From the NCBI GenBank assembly GCA_007117945.1, contig SKTN01000120.1, positions 1-5,661 on the forward strand: 5,661 bases of DNA. Direction: 5' to 3'. Shown here piece after piece: positions 1-5,661 of the stretch (its first letter is position 1; every line of letters begins with the position of its first letter). The stretch is from Nitriliruptoraceae bacterium. Lineage in GTDB: Bacteria > Actinomycetota > Nitriliruptoria > Nitriliruptorales > Nitriliruptoraceae. The notes below the pieces were generated by a model. It saw only the letters and a program-made list of their open reading frames with translations. It ran no database searches and was not told where the DNA came from. Position numbers and translations under genes: made by a program.

Positions 1-1
1 C

Positions 2-310
2 AACCGCCGTTCGCGGCGCATCCCGAAGGAGCTCGTGCTCCACTCGCCAGGAGCCGCACCGCGGGTGGTACCCCTCAGCGGCCACGGTGTGGTGCTGGGA
101 CGCGGCCCCAGCGCGGATGTCCACGTCGAGGACGTCTACATCTCCGACGAACACGCCGAGGTGCTACCGGACGACGGCAGCTGGTCGATCCGCGACCTCG
201 GCTCCACCAACGGCACCTTCCTCAACGGCGCGAAGGTCACCCGCCCCACCCCGCTCGCGGTGGGTGACCAGCTCCGTGTCGGCAAGACCCGCGTCGAGGT
301 CCGCCGATGA
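2..310 (+). CDS. fhaB: FhaB-like FHA domain protein (5' partial)
   Basis: C-terminal part of a forkhead-associated (FHA) protein, a cytoplasmic phosphothreonine-binding module. The FHA core is complete. The GR of strand 3 (LGRGPSADV) is at bases 98-103, the SxxH motif (ISDEHAE) has Ser at 143-145 and His at 152-154, and STNGTFLNG has its phosphopeptide-contacting Asn at 209-211. The domain ends in VGKTRVEVRR just before the stop, as in mycobacterial FhaB. The frame stays open to the left edge and encodes a basic stretch (NRRSRRIPKEL). Known FhaB proteins have an N-terminal membrane helix followed by a basic linker, so I infer that the true start and the helix lie upstream of the window. A GTG at 35 has AAGGAG just 3 bases upstream, which is too close for a normal ribosome site, and starting there would remove the linker. 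The stop overlaps the pstP start as ATGA (307-310). The family partners are phosphorylated PknB substrates and wall-synthesis proteins. Confident on family and order; the exact start is unknown. Confidence 0.88.
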   Translation, partial: NRRSRRIPKELVLHSPGAAPRVVPLSGHGVVLGRGPSADVHVEDVYISDEHAEVLPDDGSWSIRDLGSTNGTFLNGAKVTRPTPLAVGDQLRVGKTRVEVRR

Positions 311-1581
311 GGCGTCTGGTGGCCACGGGCGACTCCCACGTCGGCAAGGTCCGCAAGGGCAACGAGGACGCCCTGCTCCTGCGTGACAGCGTGTACGCCG
401 TCGCCGACGGCATGGGCGGCCACCTCGCCGGAGAGGTCGCCTCGGCCACCGCGCTCGAGCCCGTCGAGCAGCTCGACGGACGGATCTTCCAGGACGACAC
501 CACCGCGGTCACCGCGCTGCGCGATGCGGTGGTCGCGGCCAACGAGCGCGTTTCGCGGCTCGCCCAGGAGAACCCGGACTACCGCGGGATGGGCACGACC
601 CTGACCGCCGCCCTGGTCGAGGGCCGTCGGCTGCACGTCGCCCACGTCGGCGACTCCCGGGCCTACCTGCTGCGCGACGGGCAGTTCAGCCAGCTCACCG
701 ACGACCACACCCTGGTCCAGCATCTGGTCGATGAGGGCCAGATCACCCGGGAGGAGGCGGCCCACCACCCTCAGCGCTCGGTGGTGACCCGCGCCATCGG
801 TGTGTCCGAGGACGTCGACGTCGACTCCATGTCCCTGGAACTCGTCCCGGGTGATCAGCTCCTGCTGTGCTCCGACGGTCTGACCGGGGTCGTCGAGGAC
901 GAGGCCATCGCGCGGACCCTGCTGGAGACCGAGGACCCCGACGCGGCCGTCGCCACCCTGATCGAGCTGGCCAACGCCGCCGGTGGACCCGACAACATCA
1001 CGGTCCTGCTCCTGCGCTACGAGGATCCCGATGCGGACCAGGGCCCGAGCGGGCGCACCATCGCGATCTCCAGCCGCGTGGAGTCCGACGACCGGAACTG
1101 GGCCGGGGAGATGGGTCGCTACGCGTCCCTGACCCGCGGGGGACCCCTCACCCCCGAGCAGCAGGACGAGGAAGGGCGCTCCGCGGGCGCGATCCTCGGC
1201 CGCGCCTCGGCGATCGTCATCGCGATCGCCGTGATCGGCGGGCTGATGTTCGGGGGCACACAGTTCCTGCTGTCGCGCAGCTTCTTCGTCGGCGTCGACG
1301 GCAACCAGGTCGTGGTGTTCGAGGGCGTCAATCGGGACATCGGTCCCATCGAGCTCTACCGGGTGGCGGAACGCTCCGAGGTCGCGCTCGACGACGTCCA
1401 GCAGTGGTACCGACCACAGCTGCAGGCGGGGCGTCCCGCCGCAGACCTCGGGGATGCCCGTGCCCTGATCCGCAACCTCCCCCTGCGCGCCACCGAGGAC
1501 GACGACGAGGACGAGGAAGCGGACGAGGAAGACGCGCAGGACGGCCTGGACGACGGAGCCGACCCGGACCCTGACGCGTGA
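307..1581 (+). CDS. pstP: PstP membrane-anchored PP2C-type Ser/Thr protein phosphatase
   Basis: A 424-residue PPM/PP2C phosphatase that removes phosphate from Ser/Thr residues using bound Mn/Mg ions. The catalytic domain covers about residues 4-238 and shows all family motifs: RKGNED (16-21), ADGMGGH with metal ligand D34 (33-39), GMGTT (94-98), HVGDSRAY (113-120), LTDDHT (130-135), CSDGLT with D190 (188-193) and GGPDN with D229 (226-230). After a linker of about 60 residues comes one hydrophobic helix (about 301-322), then an outer region of about 100 residues (FFVGVDGNQVVVFEGV and on) typical of PstP. It ends in a very acidic tail: 18 of the last 28 residues (397-424) are Asp or Glu. Mycobacterial PstP is about 514 residues with a much longer outer domain, so this one is short. 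ATG 307 is firm: the frame is closed by TGA at 265-267, no other start follows it, and GAGG (296-299) sits 7 bases upstream. The gene overlaps fhaB and rodA by 4 bases each. Expected to dephosphorylate the kinase encoded at 4452. Confidence 0.95.
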   Translation: MRRLVATGDSHVGKVRKGNEDALLLRDSVYAVADGMGGHLAGEVASATALEPVEQLDGRIFQDDTTAVTALRDAVVAANERVSRLAQENPDYRGMGTTLTAALVEGRRLHVAHVGDSRAYLLRDGQFSQLTDDHTLVQHLVDEGQITREEAAHHPQRSVVTRAIGVSEDVDVDSMSLELVPGDQLLLCSDGLTGVVEDEAIARTLLETEDPDAAVATLIELANAAGGPDNITVLLLRYEDPDADQGPSGRTIAISSRVESDDRNWAGEMGRYASLTRGGPLTPEQQDEEGRSAGAILGRASAIVIAIAVIGGLMFGGTQFLLSRSFFVGVDGNQVVVFEGVNRDIGPIELYRVAERSEVALDDVQQWYRPQLQAGRPAADLGDARALIRNLPLRATEDDDEDEEADEEDAQDGLDDGADPDPDA

Positions 1582-2930
1582 CCGCCGCAGCGGTGGTCAC
1601 CGGGGAGGGTCCACGCGCCACCGAGGCACGCCTGCTCATCGGCGCGGTCGTGGTGATCTCCCTGGCGGGGATCCTGCTCGGCTGGTCCACCTCGACCGAG
1701 CTCCCCCCGGCCGCCCTGGTCACGGGGCTGGCCATGACGGTCATCGCGGTGGTCGCCCATGTGACCGTGCGGACCACGGCCCCCGATGCCGACCCCCTGC
1801 TGCTCCCGATCGCCTTCCTGCTCAACGGGCTGGGCCTGGTGTTCGTCCAGCGCGTGGACATGGCCACGGGCAGCGAGCTGGCGGGGACACAGGCCGTGTG
1901 GACCGCGGTGTCGGTGGGTGCCTTCTGCGGGTTGCTGCTGTTCATCCGCGAGGTGCGCGTCCTCGGCCGGCTCCAGTACACCTTCGGTCTCCTGACCATC
2001 GTGCTCCTGCTCGCGCCCCTGGTGCCGGGGCTGACGGCCGGGGTGATCAACGGTGCGCAGCTGTGGATCGACCTGTTCGGGATGCGCTTCCAGCCGGGCG
2101 AGATCGCCAAGCTGACCATGGTGGTGTTCCTCGCCGCCTACCTGGAACGCAACCGCGCCCTGCTGTCGGTGGCGACCCAGCGCATCGGCCCGCTGCTGCT
2201 GCCGGCGCCGCGTCACCTGGCGCCACTCCTCGTGGCCACGGGGCTGGCCCTGGTCATCATGGCCGGGCTGCGCGACCTCGGCAGCGCCCTGCTGTTCTTC
2301 GGGGCCTTCCTGGCCATGCTGTACGTGGCCACCGGGCGGCTCGCCTACCCCCTGCTCGGCATGGTCGCCTTCGCGATCGGCTCCACGATCGCCTACCAAC
2401 TCTTCGGCCACGTCCGCGTACGTGTGGCCATCTGGCTCGATCCGTGGGCCGATGTCAGCGGCGCCAGCTACCAGCTCGCCCAGAGCCTGTTCGCCCTGGC
2501 CACCGGCGGGTTGACGGGGACCGGGCTCGGCTTCGGCCGGCCCCAGGACGTCCCCTTCTCCGCCACCGACGCCATCTTCGTGGTGATCGGTGAGGAGCTC
2601 GGCCTGCTCGGTGCCACCGTCATCCTGCTGCTGTTCCTGGCCATGGCGGTCCGCGGGCTGAAGATCGCCCTGACCGCCCGTGATGAGTTCGCCACCCTGC
2701 TGGCCACGGGGCTGACCGTCCTGATCGCCTTCCAGGCCTTCGTGATCATCGGTGGCCTGACACGGCTGGTGCCCCTGACCGGCATCACCCTGCCCTTCAT
2801 CTCCTACGGTGGGTCCTCGCTGCTGTCGAACTACCTGCTGATCGCGCTCCTGCTGCGCATCAGCGACGAGTCACGGGGCGCCGCCCTCGGCCGGCCGGTG
2901 CGGGGCACCCCACGCAAGGCGGGCGCATGA
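1578..2930 (+). CDS. rodA: RodA/FtsW-family SEDS peptidoglycan glycosyltransferase
   Basis: A 450-residue polytopic membrane protein of the SEDS family, which polymerises lipid II into glycan strands at the outer face of the membrane, working with a class B PBP. It has about ten or more hydrophobic segments between residues 18 and 427. Family signatures are visible: NGAQLWI (158-164) followed by FQPGEIAKL (171-179); the catalytic-type Asp D233 in LRDLGS (231-236); RVAIWLDPW (282-290); SYQLAQSLFA (297-306) and GGLTGTGLGFGRP (310-322) in the large outer loop; TDAIFVVIGEELGLLG (330-345); and the C-terminal PLTGITLPFISYGGSS (399-414). QPGE in place of QPSE and YVATGR after the Asp motif resemble actinobacterial RodA as I recall it. 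The start is GTG 1578, inside the pstP stop (GTGA). An in-frame TGA at 1572-1574 leaves no room for an earlier start. No clear ribosome site precedes it, so translation probably depends on coupling to pstP. Its neighbour pbpA encodes the expected transpeptidase partner. RodA rather than FtsW rests on cluster position. Confidence 0.94.
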   Translation: MTAAAVVTGEGPRATEARLLIGAVVVISLAGILLGWSTSTELPPAALVTGLAMTVIAVVAHVTVRTTAPDADPLLLPIAFLLNGLGLVFVQRVDMATGSELAGTQAVWTAVSVGAFCGLLLFIREVRVLGRLQYTFGLLTIVLLLAPLVPGLTAGVINGAQLWIDLFGMRFQPGEIAKLTMVVFLAAYLERNRALLSVATQRIGPLLLPAPRHLAPLLVATGLALVIMAGLRDLGSALLFFGAFLAMLYVATGRLAYPLLGMVAFAIGSTIAYQLFGHVRVRVAIWLDPWADVSGASYQLAQSLFALATGGLTGTGLGFGRPQDVPFSATDAIFVVIGEELGLLGATVILLLFLAMAVRGLKIALTARDEFATLLATGLTVLIAFQAFVIIGGLTRLVPLTGITLPFISYGGSSLLSNYLLIALLLRISDESRGAALGRPVRGTPRKAGA

Positions 2931-4375
2931 ACCGGCAGATCGTGCGGGTCGGTGCCGTGGTCTTCGTCCTGTTCGGGGCGCTGTTCCTCAACCTCAACGT
3001 CATCACGTTGCTGCAGGCCGACGAGCTCGCCAACCACCCGGCGAACCGGCGCGTCATCATCCGGGAGTACTCGATCGAGCGCGGCCCGATCGTGGTGGGC
3101 GAGGAAGCCATCGCCCGCAGTGAGCGCACCGAGGAGGGCCAGTACCGCTACCTGCGCACCTACCCCCAACCCGAGCTGTACGCCCACCTGACGGGGTACT
3201 ACTCCATCGTGCTGCAGCGCTCGGGGCTGGAGCGGGCCCTCAACGAGGAGCTGACCGGACGCACCACCGAGGTCGTCGCCCAGAACCTCGGTGAGCTGCT
3301 CGGTCGCGCCGACCGTCCAGGCAACGCCGTGGAGCTGACCATCGACCCCGCGGTCCAGGCCGCCGCCCGGGACGCCCTCGATGGCCGTGAAGGGGCCGTG
3401 GTCGCGATCGACCCGTCCACCGGCGGCGTGCTGGCCAGCTACGCCAACCCCACCTTCGACCCGAACCCGCTGTCCAGCCACGACACGCGGGAGATCAACG
3501 AGGCCTGGGCGCCCCTGCGTGACGATCCCGATCGCCCCCTGGTGGACCGGGCGACGGGTGAGCTCTACCCGCCCGGATCCGCCTTCAAGGTCGTGGTCGC
3601 CGCAGCCGCCCTGGAGGCCGGCAGCGACCCGTCCCGGACCTTCCCCAACGAGGTCGCCTACGACGTGCCCCAGACCTCCCTCGACATCCGCAACGCCGGA
3701 GACGCCCGGTGCGGTGACGGTGAGGAGACCACCCTGGAGACCGCCTTCCGCCGGTCCTGCAACACCGTGTTCGCGCGGCTGGGTGTGGAGCTCGGCGACG
3801 AGGCCCTGGCCGCACAGGCGGAGGCCTTCGGCTTCAACCGGACCCCGCCCCTGGAGCTGCCCGCGGCCACCAGCCGGATCCCCGAGGAGCAGGACGTCCC
3901 CGCCGTCGCCCAGAGCGCCATCGGCCAGCGGGACGTGCAGGCCACGGTCCTGCAGATGGCGATGGTCTCCGCCACCGTGGTCAACGGGGGCCAGCTCCTG
4001 CGTCCCCACCTCGTCGACGCCGTCAGGGGCCCCGACGGTGCCATCCTGCGGGGCGCGGACGTCGGCCGCTGGCAGGCACCGCCGGGCGACGGGCGGACCA
4101 TGTCACCGCGGACGGCCCAGCAGCTGCGCAGCCTGATGGTCGACGCCGTCAGCGGCCCGGGAGCGACGGGCGGTGCCGCCGCCATCGACGGGGTCGAGAT
4201 CGGCGGCAAGACCGGTACCGCCCAGACACTGCCCGGCGCGCCGCCGGTGGCCTGGTTCATCGGTTTCGCCGGCGACGAGGTGGCGGTGGCCGTCGCCGTC
4301 CCCAACGCGGACGGCGGTGGCGGTGCCGTGGCCGCGCCGATCGCCCGCCAGGTGTTCCAGGCCGCGCTCGGTTGA
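2927..4375 (+). CDS. pbpA: PbpA class B penicillin-binding protein (D,D-transpeptidase)
   Basis: A 482-residue class B PBP that cross-links peptidoglycan stem peptides outside the membrane. It has an uncleaved N-terminal anchor (hydrophobic about 7-28), a short N-terminal module with EYSIERGPI (47-55) and an FLRxYPxPE-like stretch (YLRTYPQPELYAHLTGYYS, 75-93), and a transpeptidase domain from about 135 to the end. The three active-site motifs are intact: SxxK as S218-A-F-K221 in YPPGSAFK, SxN as S277-C-N279, and KTG at 428-430 followed by T431. Length and landmarks match mycobacterial PbpA (about 491 residues). Two cysteines, C262 and C278, lie in the exported domain, the second between the Ser and Asn of SxN. 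ATG 2927 overlaps the rodA stop (ATGA), with AAGG (2916-2919) 7 bases upstream. It probably forms the polymerase/cross-linker pair with the preceding SEDS protein. It lacks the long N-terminal module of PbpB/FtsI-type proteins, which favours PbpA. Confidence 0.95.
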   Translation: MNRQIVRVGAVVFVLFGALFLNLNVITLLQADELANHPANRRVIIREYSIERGPIVVGEEAIARSERTEEGQYRYLRTYPQPELYAHLTGYYSIVLQRSGLERALNEELTGRTTEVVAQNLGELLGRADRPGNAVELTIDPAVQAAARDALDGREGAVVAIDPSTGGVLASYANPTFDPNPLSSHDTREINEAWAPLRDDPDRPLVDRATGELYPPGSAFKVVVAAAALEAGSDPSRTFPNEVAYDVPQTSLDIRNAGDARCGDGEETTLETAFRRSCNTVFARLGVELGDEALAAQAEAFGFNRTPPLELPAATSRIPEEQDVPAVAQSAIGQRDVQATVLQMAMVSATVVNGGQLLRPHLVDAVRGPDGAILRGADVGRWQAPPGDGRTMSPRTAQQLRSLMVDAVSGPGATGGAAAIDGVEIGGKTGTAQTLPGAPPVAWFIGFAGDEVAVAVAVPNADGGGGAVAAPIARQVFQAALG

Positions 4376-4409
4376 CCGGGGCCGGCGGGAGGAACCCGTG
4401 GTACGCCGT

Positions 4410-4418
4410 TGCTAGCCT
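4410..4418 (+). promoter_or_regulatory. Putative extended -10 promoter for the kinase gene
   Basis: The only sizeable gap between genes (4376-4451, 76 bases) contains TGC immediately followed by TAGCCT, which fits an extended -10 of the form TGN-TANNNT as used by the housekeeping sigma of high-GC actinobacteria. Initiation near 4425 would give a leader of about 25 bases with the ribosome site in its second half. No good TTGACA-like -35 is visible: the bases 17 before the -10 read AGGAAC. The assignment rests on one short motif in a small gap, so it is tentative. No hairpin terminator is evident in the gap, so transcription from the upstream genes may also continue into the kinase. Confidence 0.42.
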
Positions 4419-4438
4419 CCGACGAGGCCCACTGCCCC

Positions 4439-4444
4439 GGAGGA
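4439..4444 (+). promoter_or_regulatory. Strong ribosome binding site of the kinase gene
   Basis: GGAGGA lies 7 bases before GTG 4452 and is the best Shine-Dalgarno match in the window. It decides the start: the kinase frame is closed by TAG at 4413-4415, and GTG 4452 is the only start codon between that stop and the kinase G-loop. The other genes here rely on weaker sites and overlapping stop/start codons, so the kinase looks independently translated. Confidence 0.8.
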
Positions 4445-4451
4445 ACACCAC

Positions 4452-5661
4452 GTGACACAGGGACGCGTCCTGGCCGGCCGTTACGAGCTACGGCGGGTCC
4501 TCGGACGGGGCGGGATGGCGCAGGTCCACGCGGCCTACGACCACACCCTCGGCCGTGAGGTGGCGATCAAGCTGCTCCTGGAACGCTTCCGGGAGGACGA
4601 GAGCTTCACCCGGCGTTTCCAGGACGAGGCCCGACACGTGGCGCGCCTCAACCACCCCAACCTGGTCGCGGTGTACGACACCGGGTCCGACCAGGGCCAG
4701 CCCTACATCGTGATGGAACTGGTGGAGGGCCGCTCCCTGCAGCAGGCGATCGCCGCAGGCGGGTTGACCGAGGACCGGGCCCTCGAGGTCGTCGCCGACG
4801 TGTGCTCCGCGCTGGCCTACGCCCACGAGCGCGGCCTGATCCACCGTGACATCAAGCCGGGCAACATCCTGCTCGCCGACGACGGCGCGGTGAAGGTCAC
4901 CGACTTCGGGATCGCCCGCGCCATCGACAACGAGACGGTGACCCGCACCGCCGCGGTGCTGGGCACCGCCGCCTACCTGTCACCGGAGCAGGCACAGGGC
5001 CTCGACGTCGATGCGCGCAGCGACCTCTACTCCCTCGGGGTCGTGCTCTACGAGTCCCTGACCGGCCAGCAACCCTTCGCCGGGGACTCACCCGTGACCG
5101 TGGCCTACCAGCACGTCCAGGAGCCGCCCCGGCCACCCCGTGAACTCGACCCGCAGATCAGCCCCGCAGCCGAGGCGATCACCATGCGGGCGCTGGCCAA
5201 GAACCCCGCCAACCGCTACCAGAGCGCCGGGGAGATGCGCACCGACGTGGTCAACGCCCGGGTCGGCCAGCCCGTCACCGCGCCGGCGGTGCTGCCCGCG
5301 GACGAGACCGCCCTGCTCACCCCCGATCCGACCACCCGGGGCGTGCGCACCCACGAGCAGGAGCGGCGCCGGCGTGGGCTGCTGGCCACGGTGCTGGTCC
5401 TGCTCGGTGTGCTGGCGCTGGCCGCCGGCGCCTTCGCCCTCATCAACCTCCTGGACGGCGACGACGCCCTGGTGGCCGTACCCGACGTGGTCGGCGAGAC
5501 CCGGGACGTCGCCGAGGACCTGATCCTGCGCGCCGGCCTCGAGCTCGGGGAGGTCGACACCGAACCCAGCGACGAGGTCGAGGAGGGCCGGGTGATCCGC
5601 TCGATCCCCGGCGCCGACACCGAGGTGGCCGAGGGCAGTGCGGTGGACCTGGTCATCTCCG
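4452..5661 (+). CDS. pknB: PknB-like PASTA Ser/Thr protein kinase (3' partial)
   Basis: Membrane receptor kinase; 403 codons are present before the right edge and no stop is reached. The Hanks-type kinase domain (about residues 11-270) is complete: G-loop GRGGMAQV (18-25), VAIK with K40, helix C Glu E59, HRDIKPGN with catalytic D133 (131-138), DFG (151-153), activation-loop T164 and T166 in VTRTAAVLGT, SPEQ (177-180) and DLYSLG (191-196). The two threonines match the autophosphorylated pair of M. tuberculosis PknB. A juxtamembrane linker of about 35 residues ends in four arginines (305-308), then comes one helix (about 309-333) and a first PASTA repeat (about 343-403, VPDVVGET to VDLVIS). The PASTA repeat is very acidic: 17 Asp/Glu against 4 Arg. 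Further PASTA repeats are expected beyond the window. The family binds muropeptides or lipid II outside and phosphorylates growth and division proteins inside; PstP, encoded upstream, is the likely counter-enzyme. The PASTA repeat and DFGIARA context favour pknB over pknA, which lacks PASTA. GTG 4452 is the only possible start. Confidence 0.95.
   Translation, partial: MTQGRVLAGRYELRRVLGRGGMAQVHAAYDHTLGREVAIKLLLERFREDESFTRRFQDEARHVARLNHPNLVAVYDTGSDQGQPYIVMELVEGRSLQQAIAAGGLTEDRALEVVADVCSALAYAHERGLIHRDIKPGNILLADDGAVKVTDFGIARAIDNETVTRTAAVLGTAAYLSPEQAQGLDVDARSDLYSLGVVLYESLTGQQPFAGDSPVTVAYQHVQEPPRPPRELDPQISPAAEAITMRALAKNPANRYQSAGEMRTDVVNARVGQPVTAPAVLPADETALLTPDPTTRGVRTHEQERRRRGLLATVLVLLGVLALAAGAFALINLLDGDDALVAVPDVVGETRDVAEDLILRAGLELGEVDTEPSDEVEEGRVIRSIPGADTEVAEGSAVDLVIS

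Noticed and set aside
136..768. Long open frame on the - strand (210 codons) opposite fhaB and pstP
   Set aside because: It lies opposite two genes with clear motifs, has no recognisable domain, and high G+C makes long chance antisense frames common.
1328..2411. Two overlapping - strand open frames (up to 351 codons) opposite pstP and rodA
   Set aside because: Their translations are low-complexity (runs of Ser, Arg, Gln, Gly), partly mirroring the acidic tail codons, and they contradict a well-supported + strand reading.
1720..2714. Recurring GCCACGGGGCTG-like words in rodA (near 1720, 2235 and 2703)
   Set aside because: They encode similar small hydrophobic runs (TGLA/ATGL) in membrane helices; codon bias explains the repeats, and flanks differ.
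2831..4009. A 392-codon - strand open frame opposite pbpA
   Set aside because: Composition is rich in Gly, Val and Asp with no motif. The + strand frame has all three transpeptidase motifs, so this is a shadow.
4376..4385. Palindrome CCGGGGCCGG just after pbpA as a terminator
   Set aside because: Stems of four with a two-base loop cannot form a stable hairpin and no T-run follows.
4391..4410. GGAAC followed by CGTT, resembling an ECF sigma factor promoter
   Set aside because: The spacing between the two elements is only 11 bases, too short for the usual 16-17 base ECF spacing.
1..5661. A hidden undescribed system, mobile element, CRISPR array or RNA gene
   Set aside because: The window is almost fully covered by five known-family genes in a known order. 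The one gap over 20 bases is 76 bases long. I saw no repeats, integrase or transposase motifs or tRNA-like folds.

Overview
This window is a stretch of high-GC DNA (roughly 70% G+C by eye) with every convincing gene on the + strand. The gene content and order (FHA protein, PP2C phosphatase, FtsW/RodA-type glycosyltransferase, PbpA-type transpeptidase, PASTA Ser/Thr kinase) match the conserved actinobacterial cell-growth and phospho-signalling cluster fhaB-pstP-rodA-pbpA-(pknA)-pknB, found near oriC in Mycobacterium and Streptomyces. The organism is therefore almost certainly an actinomycetote. The absence of pknA between pbpA and pknB, a short PstP and strongly acidic exported segments suggest a lineage away from Mycobacterium, possibly a deep-branching class such as Nitriliruptoria. 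That placement is inference.

Layout: bases 2-310 are the 3' part of an fhaB-like gene whose start lies upstream of the window. Bases 307-1581 encode the PstP phosphatase, 1578-2930 the RodA-type SEDS protein and 2927-4375 the class B penicillin-binding protein PbpA. Each of these four genes overlaps the next by exactly 4 bases (ATGA, GTGA, ATGA), so they form one translationally coupled unit. A 76-base gap (4376-4451) follows, with an extended -10-like promoter and a strong ribosome binding site. A PknB-like kinase then starts at GTG 4452 and runs off the right edge after its transmembrane helix and first PASTA repeat.

How the parts work together: the PknB-like kinase is expected to sense cell-wall fragments or lipid II through its external PASTA repeats and phosphorylate growth and division proteins. 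PstP reverses this, including on the kinase's own activation-loop threonines (both are conserved here). The FHA domain of FhaB reads phosphothreonine marks. RodA polymerises glycan strands from lipid II, and PbpA cross-links them. The cluster thus joins the septal or elongation wall-building pair with its regulatory switch.

I found no mobile element, CRISPR array, tRNA/rRNA gene or undescribed system. The points worth a second look are details within a known cluster: the single kinase, the acidic external segments, the short PstP outer domain and the promoter placement that uncouples the kinase.
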